A DNA stretch of 64,000 bases from Thalassobaculum_A sp040219215. GTDB taxonomy: Bacteria; Pseudomonadota; Alphaproteobacteria; Thalassobaculales; Thalassobaculaceae. Made by a program: the position numbers and the translations under genes. This document shows, piece by piece, positions 57,322 to 64,000 of the stretch. How positions within the stretch are numbered: the first letter of the stretch is position 1; each line of letters begins with the position of its first letter. The DNA lies in the NCBI RefSeq assembly GCF_040219215.1, contig NZ_JAVJSX010000044.1, forward strand, positions 186,001 to 250,000, read 5' to 3'. The notes under the pieces were generated by a model, which made no database searches, had not been told where the DNA came from, and saw only the letters and a list, made by a program, of their open reading frames with translations.

Positions 57322-59697
57322 TCATTCAGCCGCAGCCGCTGGCCGGGCGCTGTTGATGGCCGCCCACACGACCTGCGGGCTTGCCGGCATGGTCATGTCG
57401 CGGATGCCCAGATGCCAGAGCGCGTCGACGACGGCGTTGATGACCGCCGGCGGCGAGCCGATCGCACCGACCTCGCCGCAGCCCTTCACGCCCAGCGAGT
57501 TGTGCTGGCACAGGGTGCTCTCGGTGCCGACCGAGAACGACGGCAGGTTGTCGGCGCGCGGCATGGTGTAGTCCATGTACGAGCCGGTCACGAGCTGGCC
57601 GTCATCGTCATAGACGCAGCCCTCCAGCAGGGCCTGGCCGATACCCTGGGCCAGGCCGCCGTGGATCTGGCCGGCGACGATCATCGGGTTGATGACCCGG
57701 CCGACATCGTCGACCGCCGTCATCCGCTCGACCTTGACCACGCCGGTGTCCGGGTCGATCTCGACCTCGCAGATGTGGCAACCACCCGGGAAGGTGAAGT
57801 TCAACGGGTCATAGAACGCCTTCTCGTCCAGGCCGGGCTCGAGCTCCTGGTGCGGGAAGTTGTGCGGGACATACGCCGTCAGCGCGACCTGTCCGAACGG
57901 CAGGGTCTTGTCGGTGCCGGCGACCGTGAAGACGCCGTCCTTGAACTCGATGTCGGAGTCCGAGGCCTCCATGATGTGCGCGGCGATCTTCTTGGCCTTG
58001 GCGATCACCTTGTCGAGCGCCTTGACGATCGCCTCGCCGCCCACGGCCAGCGAACGCGAGCCGTAGGTGCCCATGCCGAACTGCACCTTGTTGGTGTCGC
58101 CGTGGCTGATCTCGATGTTCTCCATCGGAAGCCCGAGCTTTTCGGACACCAGCTGGGCGAAGGTCGTCTCGTGGCCCTGGCCGTGGCTGTGCGAACCGGT
58201 GAACACTGTGACCGACCCAGTCGGATGGACCCGAACCTCGGCCGACTCGTAAAGGCCGGCGCGGGCGCCGAGCGAACCGACAACCGCCGACGGCGCGATG
58301 CCACAGGCTTCGAGATAGGTGGAGTAGCCGAGGCCGCGATGCTTGCCCTTGGCCGCGGACGCCTTGCGACGGGCCTCGAAACCGTCGACGTCGGCCGCCT
58401 TCTGGGCCGCGTCGAGGGTCGCGATGTAGTTCCCGCTGTCGTATTGCAGCGCCACCGGCGTCTGGTAGGGGAAGGCGTCCGGCGGGATGAAGTTTCGCCG
58501 GCGGATATCGACCTGACTGATGCCCATCTCGCGGGCGGCACGGTCGACCAGGCGTTCAATGAGATAGGTTGCTTCCGGCCGCCCGGCGCCGCGATAGGCA
58601 TCGACCGGAACGGTGTTGGTGAAGATAGCCTTCACGTTGCAGTAGATCAGCGGTGTCGTGTAAACGCCGGCCAGCAGGGTGGCGTAAAGATAGGTCGGCA
58701 CGCAGGTCGCGAAGGTCGACAGATACGCACCCATGTTGGCCTTGGTGTCGACTTTCAGCGCCAGGAACTTGCCTTCGCTGTCCATCGCCAGTTCGGCGTG
58801 GGTGATGTGGTCGCGCCCGTGGGCATCGCTGATGAAGGCCTCAGAGCGGTCGGCCGTCCACTTGATCGGCCGGCGCACCCGGCTCGACGCCCAGGTGACG
58901 ATGGCCTCCTCGGCGTAGTGGTAGATCTTGGATCCGAAGCCGCCGCCGACGTCCGGTGCCACCACCCGCAGCTTGTGCTCGGGGATCGACAGCACGAACG
59001 CACCCATCAGCAGGCGGATCACGTGGGGATTCTGGCTGGTGGTGTACAGCGTGTACTCGCCGGTCGCCTGATCGAACTCGCCGATCGCGGCACGCGGTTC
59101 CATGGCGTTCGGAACCAGCCGGTTGTTGACGATGTCGATCTTGGTGACGTGGGCGGCCTTGGCGAACGCCGCGTCCGTCTGGGCCGCGTCGCCGATCTCC
59201 CAGTCGTAGCAGAGGTTGGTGCCGATCTCGTCGTGCACCAGGGTCTTGCCGCCGAGCGCCTTGTTCATGTCGATGACGGCGGGCAACGGCGAATAGTCGA
59301 CGACGATCTTCTCGGCTGCGTCCTTGGCCTGGGCGTAGGTGTCGGCGATGACGACCGCGACCTGGTCACCGACGCAACGGACCTTGCCCTGGGCCAGGGG
59401 AGGATGCCCGGGCTCGTGCATCGGCGAGCCGTCTTTGGAGTGGATCTGCCAGCCGCAGGGCAGGGATCCGACCTGCATGTCGGCACCGGTAAAGACTGCG
59501 GCCACACCCGGCGCCGACGCGGCGGCCGACGTGTCGATGCGGTTGATCTTGGCATGCGCGTGCGGGCTGCGCAGGATGTAGGCGTAGGTCTGACCCGGAC
59601 GATTGATGTCGTCGGTATAGTTGCCGCGACCGGTCAAGAACCGCTTGTCTTCGACGCGCTTCACGGCCGCGCCGATACCGGTACCTCCATCAGGCAT
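57322..59697 (-). CDS. coxL: molybdenum hydroxylase large subunit, form II (CoxL-like)
   Basis: A 791-residue molybdopterin-cytosine-dinucleotide-binding subunit. The active-site loop reads AYRGAGR at residues 367-373, the form II signature. Form I CO dehydrogenases have AYxCSFR with the selanyl-cysteine site, so this enzyme lacks the Cys that anchors copper in true CO dehydrogenase. The catalytic Glu742 in KGCGEVGAIG is present. Form II enzymes are poorly defined and may oxidise other small molecules. It lies between coxS (55-base gap) and coxM (27-base gap). Confidence 0.93.
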   Translation of the reverse strand: MPDGGTGIGAAVKRVEDKRFLTGRGNYTDDINRPGQTYAYILRSPHAHAKINRIDTSAAASAPGVAAVFTGADMQVGSLPCGWQIHSKDGSPMHEPGHPPLAQGKVRCVGDQVAVVIADTYAQAKDAAEKIVVDYSPLPAVIDMNKALGGKTLVHDEIGTNLCYDWEIGDAAQTDAAFAKAAHVTKIDIVNNRLVPNAMEPRAAIGEFDQATGEYTLYTTSQNPHVIRLLMGAFVLSIPEHKLRVVAPDVGGGFGSKIYHYAEEAIVTWASSRVRRPIKWTADRSEAFISDAHGRDHITHAELAMDSEGKFLALKVDTKANMGAYLSTFATCVPTYLYATLLAGVYTTPLIYCNVKAIFTNTVPVDAYRGAGRPEATYLIERLVDRAAREMGISQVDIRRRNFIPPDAFPYQTPVALQYDSGNYIATLDAAQKAADVDGFEARRKASAAKGKHRGLGYSTYLEACGIAPSAVVGSLGARAGLYESAEVRVHPTGSVTVFTGSHSHGQGHETTFAQLVSEKLGLPMENIEISHGDTNKVQFGMGTYGSRSLAVGGEAIVKALDKVIAKAKKIAAHIMEASDSDIEFKDGVFTVAGTDKTLPFGQVALTAYVPHNFPHQELEPGLDEKAFYDPLNFTFPGGCHICEVEIDPDTGVVKVERMTAVDDVGRVINPMIVAGQIHGGLAQGIGQALLEGCVYDDDGQLVTGSYMDYTMPRADNLPSFSVGTESTLCQHNSLGVKGCGEVGAIGSPPAVINAVVDALWHLGIRDMTMPASPQVVWAAINSARPAAAAE

Positions 59698-59752
59698 GTC
59701 TCGCTCCCCTGTCTGGCCGAATCCCGTTGGTTTTTCTTATAGGTGGGACCGG

Positions 59753-60214
<462 letters not shown>

Positions 60215-60524
60215 GCCCTGATCTCCCTCGTGAAGCGTGCGGTCAGTTTCGTTTGTCGCCGGGGATTCCGATCTGGCGGCAAAGCGGCCGCCGTCCCCAT
60301 TCCGGCACAGTCTCTTTCCGCGCCCGTCACAGGTCAAGCGGCGACCGGCGCTTCGTTAACCACAAGCCGGGTCGCCGGGGGGATCGATCGGCGGGTTGAT
60401 TGCGTGCCTGGACCGCGGCAGCGGAATGGAATGGTCCTCATCGACCACATATGTGGTAGATCTGCCACGCCGAATACCGAAGGGCATCGGGAACCGGCGA
60501 CGAACACTGGAGAGCACTGAAGGT
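60215..60524. promoter_or_regulatory. 310-base divergent control region, coxS to GntR
   Basis: This is the largest gap in the window without a gene. It carries the start regions of coxSLM (minus) and of the GntR/FCD regulator (plus) and a pair of overlapping palindromes near 60444-60468. I see no coding remnant and no clear sigma-70 promoter on either strand. It is the expected place for the regulator to act on both units. Confidence 0.6.
60444..60468. promoter_or_regulatory. overlapping palindromes, candidate GntR/FCD operator
   Basis: ACCACATATGTGGT (60444-60457) is a perfect 14-base palindrome. Its right arm is reused in GTGGTAGATCTGCCAC (60453-60468), which is palindromic except for one base pair. 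The result is three alternating CCAC/GTGG half-sites. FCD-type GntR proteins bind short palindromes with TGGT/ACCA halves, so this is a likely operator 57 bases before the regulator gene. Confidence 0.55.
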
Positions 60525-61205
60525 ATGGCTGAGCCGATGCGGGTCCTGCAACGACCGAAATCCTTGACTACGCTGGCCGCGGATCAGATCCGTAGCCGTA
60601 TCGTGCGTGGCGAACTCGGCCTCGGGACGCCGCTGTCCGAAAACGCGCTGGCCCTGGAGCTTGGCGTCAGCAAGACCCCGATCCGCGAGGCGCTGCTGCA
60701 GCTCAAGATGGAGGGGCTGGTGTCGATCCAGCCTCAGCGCGGCAGTTTCGTGTTCGAGATGAGCATGGATGAAATCCAGCAACTCGGCGAACTCCGCGAG
60801 ACCCTGGAGGTCACGGCGCTGGATCGGGCGATGGCCCGCAACCCGGAGCCGATCGCGACGGCGCTGACCGTCATCGTCGATGCGATGACCGATGCGGTAG
60901 CCGCCGACGACTGCGGACGGTATCGGATCCTTGATGCGGACTATCACCGGGTGCTCTGCGACCACTCGGGCAACCGATATCTGGCGGACTGCTATGCCGG
61001 GTTTGCGTTCCGCATCCAGGCCCTGCGGGCCAAGCTGGCGACCGATCCGGCGTTGAACGCGATGTCGCTGCGCGATCATCGGGATCTGCGGGACCTCATC
61101 AAGGCCGGCGACGCCGCGGGCGCGCGCACCCTGCTGGTCGCGCACATGCGGCGCACGATCGTCGACTACGAGGCCAGCATGGCGGAGTTGGCGGTCGTTG
61201 CCTGA
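60525..61205 (+). CDS. GntR family transcriptional regulator, FCD (FadR) subfamily
   Basis: A 226-residue repressor-type protein. The N-terminal winged helix (about residues 10-75) has LAADQIRSRIVRGELGLGTPLSENALALELGVSKTPIREAL, the GntR signature. A helical FCD ligand-binding domain (about 85-215) carries the Asp/His metal-site residues: DADYHRVL, and His residues near MSLRDHRDL and VAHMRRT. Ligands of the subfamily are small organic acids. ATG 60525 has GGAG upstream. It is divergent from coxSLM across a palindrome-rich gap, so it probably controls that operon and itself. Confidence 0.9.
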   Translation: MAEPMRVLQRPKSLTTLAADQIRSRIVRGELGLGTPLSENALALELGVSKTPIREALLQLKMEGLVSIQPQRGSFVFEMSMDEIQQLGELRETLEVTALDRAMARNPEPIATALTVIVDAMTDAVAADDCGRYRILDADYHRVLCDHSGNRYLADCYAGFAFRIQALRAKLATDPALNAMSLRDHRDLRDLIKAGDAAGARTLLVAHMRRTIVDYEASMAELAVVA

Positions 61206-61234
61206 TGATCCGGGCCGAGCGTGCGTCTTAACAG

Positions 61235-62311
61235 CTAGGCGGCGTGCTGCTGGTTGATGCCCGCAATCGTTTGATCGACCTCGCTCGACACGCCGGCCAT
61301 GCGCGATGCAATTTCGGCCGTGGCGAGCCGCTGTTCCTGTGTCGCAGAGCCGGTCTCATCCATCAGCACCACCATCGTGTCGACCTTCTCCGTCACGTCG
61401 GTGAACGCGACGCCGACGATGCCGAGCAAGGCCCGCAGTCGGTCGGTGTTGCTGCCGATGGATTCTGCCGCCGTTCGGGCGGCGTTGGCCAACTCCTTTA
61501 CCTCGCGGGCGACCACGGCGAACCCGCGGCCGGCATCGCCAGCCCGGGCGGCCTCGATCGTCGCGTTCAGGGCCAGCATGTTGGTCTGGCCGGCGATCGA
61601 CTTGATCGAGCCGAGCAGGGCCAGGATGTCGCTGATCGCCCGTTTGAACTCGTCGATCTGCTGAACCGTGTCGCCGACCGTGCCGGCAATGGTGCGCGCG
61701 TGCCCTAGGCTGCGCGAGACGTTCGACTCCACGGTCGCCATGCTGGCCGACAACTCCTCGGAGGCGGCGGCGACCCCGTTTATCGTGGCCCCGACGCTGG
61801 TGCCCAGCGAACTGGTCAAATCGGCGATAGTGCGTGCGGATCGGCGGCGCAAGGCCTGATCGAAGGCGGTAGTGGCGATTACCGTCTCGGTGCTCATCAA
61901 TCGCGAGACCGCAGACACCGCCTTACGGTGACTGTCACCGACCGGGTCATCCGCCAGGATACGGGTGTTGATCTGGTCGGAGAGCTCGGCGAAGAACATG
62001 CCGTAGACAGCGGGGTCCAAGCCGGCTTCCAGATCGCCCTCGGCAAAGCCCAGAACACGGTCGTAGTGCTGCTGGTCGACGCCGACCTCGAACACTGCGC
62101 GCCAGCGTTCGCCGTGGGCCGCGGTCCACGCCGCCTGATCCTGCCCCCACAGGAAGGACTTCAGGGACGGATGGGCAACGCAGACCTTGTAGGTCGCGGG
62201 CAACGCGGCCGGAAGCACTGCCGCCACGTGATCATCCCAGGCGCGGCCCAGCCGTTGGCGGTCTTCCGGCAAGGCAAGGCGGCAGCCTGACAGCAGCGAT
62301 GCTAGATCCAA
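61235..62311 (-). CDS. soluble methyl-accepting chemotaxis protein with degenerate globin-like sensor domain
   Basis: A 358-residue chemoreceptor with no membrane helix. Residues 1-130 resemble a globin-coupled-sensor (protoglobin-like) domain: ERWRAVFEVGVDQQHYDRVLGFAE and AGLDPAVYGMFFAEL follow the family's W-R-x-x-F ... Y ... GL-x-P-x-x-Y pattern. The position of the proximal heme His, four residues before GL, is Asp. Residues 170-358 are an MCP signalling domain with the hairpin tip IAGQTNMLALNATIEAARAGDAGRGFAVVA. The TTG start at 62311 has GGAG seven bases upstream. An upstream GTG at 62422 is possible. Confidence 0.8.
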   Translation of the reverse strand: MDLASLLSGCRLALPEDRQRLGRAWDDHVAAVLPAALPATYKVCVAHPSLKSFLWGQDQAAWTAAHGERWRAVFEVGVDQQHYDRVLGFAEGDLEAGLDPAVYGMFFAELSDQINTRILADDPVGDSHRKAVSAVSRLMSTETVIATTAFDQALRRRSARTIADLTSSLGTSVGATINGVAAASEELSASMATVESNVSRSLGHARTIAGTVGDTVQQIDEFKRAISDILALLGSIKSIAGQTNMLALNATIEAARAGDAGRGFAVVAREVKELANAARTAAESIGSNTDRLRALLGIVGVAFTDVTEKVDTMVVLMDETGSATQEQRLATAEIASRMAGVSSEVDQTIAGINQQHAA

Positions 62312-62444
62312 ATGCGTTCTCCATCGATCGTCGGCGTTACAACTCTCCGAAACGTCAATGCCGGAGCGCGTAACGATGTTACGTCGGTGGAGATGCGGTG
62401 GCCGCCGGGTTTGTCCAACCACGCCTGCGTGAGGCGGCGTATCG

Positions 62445-63554
62445 TCAGTATACGACGACGCTGCGGATCGACTTGCCTTCGTGCATCAGGTGGAAGCCGT
62501 CGTTGATCTGATCGAGGGGCATGGTGTGGGTGATCAGGTCGTCAATGTTGATCTTGCCGTCCATGTACCAGTCCACGATCTTCGGCACGTCGGTACGGCC
62601 GCGGGCGCCGCCGAACGCGGTGCCCCGCCACGAGCGGCCGGTCACCAGCTGGAACGGACGGGTGGAGATCTCCTGGCCGGCGCCGGCCACGCCAATGATG
62701 ATGCTCTCACCCCAGCCTTTGTGCGCGCATTCAAGAGCTTGCCGCATCGTGTTAACGTTGCCAATGCACTCGAACGAGTAGTCCGCACCGCCGCCGGTCA
62801 ACTCCACCAGATGCGCCACCAGGTCGCCCTGAACCTCCTTCGGGTTCACGAAGTGGGTCATGCCGAACTTTGCCCCCAGTTCGCGCCGCGCCGGGTTCAG
62901 GTCGACGCCGACAATCATGTCGGCACCGACCAGTCGGGCGCCCTGAAGGACGTTGAGCCCGATGCCGCCCAGCCCGAACACCACCACCTTGGAGCCCGGC
63001 TCGACCTTGGCGGTGTTGATCACCGCACCGATCCCGGTGGTAACGCCGCAGCCGATGTAGCAGACCTTGTCGAACGGGGCGTCGGGGCGGATCTTCGCCA
63101 GCGCGATCTCCGGCAGGACCGTGTAGTTCGAGAATGTCGAGCAGCCCATGTAGTGGAACAGCGGCTTGCCGTTCATCGAGAACCGCGAGGTACCGTCCGG
63201 CATCAGGCCTCTGCCCTGGGTCGTGCGGATCGCCTGGCACAGGTTGGTCTTGGGGTTCAGGCAGTATTCGCACTCCCGGCATTCCGGGGTGTACAGCGGG
63301 ATCACGTGATCGCCGGCCTTCAGTCCCTTCACACCGGGCCCGACCTCGACGACGACACCGGCGCCCTCGTGCCCCAGGATCGACGGGAAGATGCCCTCCG
63401 GATCGCCGCCCGACAGCGTGAACGCATCGGTGTGGCAGATCCCGGTCGCCTTGACCTCGACGAGGACTTCGCCGGCCTGCGGGCCCTCCAGATCGACGTC
63501 GGCGATCTCAAGCGGCTTGCCGGCTTCGATGGCGACGGCGGCGCGCACTTTCAT
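62445..63554 (-). CDS. frmA: S-(hydroxymethyl)glutathione dehydrogenase / class III alcohol dehydrogenase
   Basis: A 369-residue zinc MDR enzyme that oxidises S-hydroxymethylglutathione (formaldehyde plus glutathione) with NAD, and can also reduce S-nitrosoglutathione. The catalytic zinc ligands (CHTDAF, GHEGAG, GCGVTTG) and the structural zinc cysteines (CRECEYCLNPKTNLC) are intact, with the Rossmann motif FGLGGIGLNVLQGARL at about residues 196-211. It is the main formaldehyde-detoxifying enzyme in many proteobacteria. It lies between coxG and the chemoreceptor on the same strand, 48 bases after coxG. Confidence 0.95.
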   Translation of the reverse strand: MKVRAAVAIEAGKPLEIADVDLEGPQAGEVLVEVKATGICHTDAFTLSGGDPEGIFPSILGHEGAGVVVEVGPGVKGLKAGDHVIPLYTPECRECEYCLNPKTNLCQAIRTTQGRGLMPDGTSRFSMNGKPLFHYMGCSTFSNYTVLPEIALAKIRPDAPFDKVCYIGCGVTTGIGAVINTAKVEPGSKVVVFGLGGIGLNVLQGARLVGADMIVGVDLNPARRELGAKFGMTHFVNPKEVQGDLVAHLVELTGGGADYSFECIGNVNTMRQALECAHKGWGESIIIGVAGAGQEISTRPFQLVTGRSWRGTAFGGARGRTDVPKIVDWYMDGKINIDDLITHTMPLDQINDGFHLMHEGKSIRSVVVY

Positions 63555-63602
63555 GACAATCTCCGTTGTTCTCAGACGGTCCTACAGGCGACGGTCGAGC
63601 GG

Positions 63603-64000
63603 TCAGCTGTGGGCGGAGACCAGGAACAGCACCACGGCGGCGGCGACGGCGCCCCAGCTCACCAGAACGGCCCAGTGCATGCCGGGATAGACATTCTCGT
63701 CCGGGATACCCAGGCGCTTCATTTCTTCCTTCATCGGGTTGCTCGATGCCACCGCGGTATCCTCCTTGTGATGGCCGGCCTGGGCCGGCGCAACGGCCGC
63801 TCCGGCGGATGCTGTGCTTCCAGCACCCCGGCTTGCCGCAATCTCGCTGAACTTGGCGAAGAAATCGTTGGCGTACTTCTTGGCCGTGGAATCGATCAAT
63901 CGGGCACCGATCTGGGCCAGCTTGCCGCCAACCGAAGCGGTGACTTCGTAGCTGAGGACCGTGGCGGCCCCACCGTCGGCGTCCTCCAGCTTGACCTTGG
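63603..64000 (-). CDS. coxG: CoxG-like SRPBCC protein, C-terminal part (cut by window end)
   Basis: The open frame runs from the window end to a TGA at 63603-63605, giving about 132 visible residues. The first part (KVKLEDADGGAATVLSYEV, then TASVGGKLAQIGARLIDSTAKK, then ANDFFAKFSE) is the C-terminal half of the SRPBCC fold of CoxG, the membrane-binding subunit that recruits CO dehydrogenase-type enzymes. A low-complexity linker and a C-terminal membrane helix (WAVLVSWGAVAAAVVLFLVSA) follow, as in other CoxG proteins. It is 3 kb from coxSLM, so it may serve that enzyme or another. Confidence 0.88.
   Translation of the reverse strand, partial: KVKLEDADGGAATVLSYEVTASVGGKLAQIGARLIDSTAKKYANDFFAKFSEIAASRGAGSTASAGAAVAPAQAGHHKEDTAVASSNPMKEEMKRLGIPDENVYPGMHWAVLVSWGAVAAAVVLFLVSAHS

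Noticed and set aside
57163..59742. An 859-codon open frame on the plus strand opposite coxL
   Set aside because: It is antisense to a confident CoxL with all cofactor motifs; composition is biased and no known family or ribosome site is seen.

Overview
The window is a high-GC chromosomal segment, densely packed on both strands, from an alphaproteobacterium. The gene content fits a heterotrophic, motile Rhodospirillales-like lineage. This is inferred from the core cluster rpoZ-rsh-lepB-rnc-era-recO-parC, the single RelA/SpoT (Rsh) protein, the alphaproteobacterial style of ParC and MotAB, and the catabolic load (sarcosine oxidase, TRAP transporter, CoxL-type molybdenum hydroxylase). I see no rRNA, tRNA, CRISPR array, insertion sequence, integrase or prophage gene.

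Layout. 1-9 kb is metabolic and accessory: the tail of a 3-hydroxyacyl-CoA dehydrogenase, an MFS exporter, an aspartate dehydrogenase, an atypical Fpg/Nei glycosylase coupled to a VOC protein, a PIG3-type quinone oxidoreductase, a lone acetolactate-synthase-like ThDP enzyme, a GFA zinc protein, and a first dapA-like gene preceded by a possible leader peptide and hairpin. 9-16.4 kb holds a four-subunit sarcosine oxidase operon (soxBDAG) that runs into a frameshifted glutathione S-transferase remnant, with a Tat-exported gamma-glutamyltransferase divergent from it. 16.4-19 kb has an unrecognised gene and an overlapping LytM/M23 peptidase-bactofilin pair. 19-23.8 kb is a tightly overlapped minus-strand run: lytic transglycosylase, haloacid dehalogenase, alpha/beta hydrolase, threonine dehydratase. 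24-28 kb has dapA-smpB-membrane protein, then UDG family 5 and a NYN nuclease, then folK. 27.8-36 kb is the core stringent-response, secretion, RNA-processing, repair and topoisomerase cluster.

36-41.6 kb holds a lower-GC sugar O-methyltransferase, a TRAP transporter (dctP-dctQ-dctM) with three hairpins between dctP and dctQ, and a glycosyltransferase-like gene. 41.6-47 kb has the ATP-grasp/alpha-E peptide-ligase-like pair followed by the N-degron transferase bpt, then motA-motB. 47-56.3 kb is mixed metabolism: flavin reductase, ilvA, an outer-membrane protein, a penicillin acylase downstream of a translationally coupled CoA-transferase/aldehyde dehydrogenase pair, a lipoprotein and ppa. 56.5-64 kb is a molybdenum hydroxylase operon (coxSLM, form II signature) divergent from a GntR/FCD regulator across a palindrome-rich gap, followed by a soluble chemoreceptor with a degenerate globin-like sensor, glutathione-dependent formaldehyde dehydrogenase, and a coxG cut by the window end.

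Common threads. Sarcosine demethylation yields a formaldehyde-level one-carbon unit, and the window also has a class III alcohol dehydrogenase and a GFA-family protein. Cell-envelope shape and turnover are represented by M23/bactofilin, lytic transglycosylase and lepB. Many genes are joined by ATGA or GTGA start-stop overlaps, so translational coupling is the rule. Long open frames antisense to soxA, rsh, parC, coxL and ggt are composition artefacts and are not annotated.
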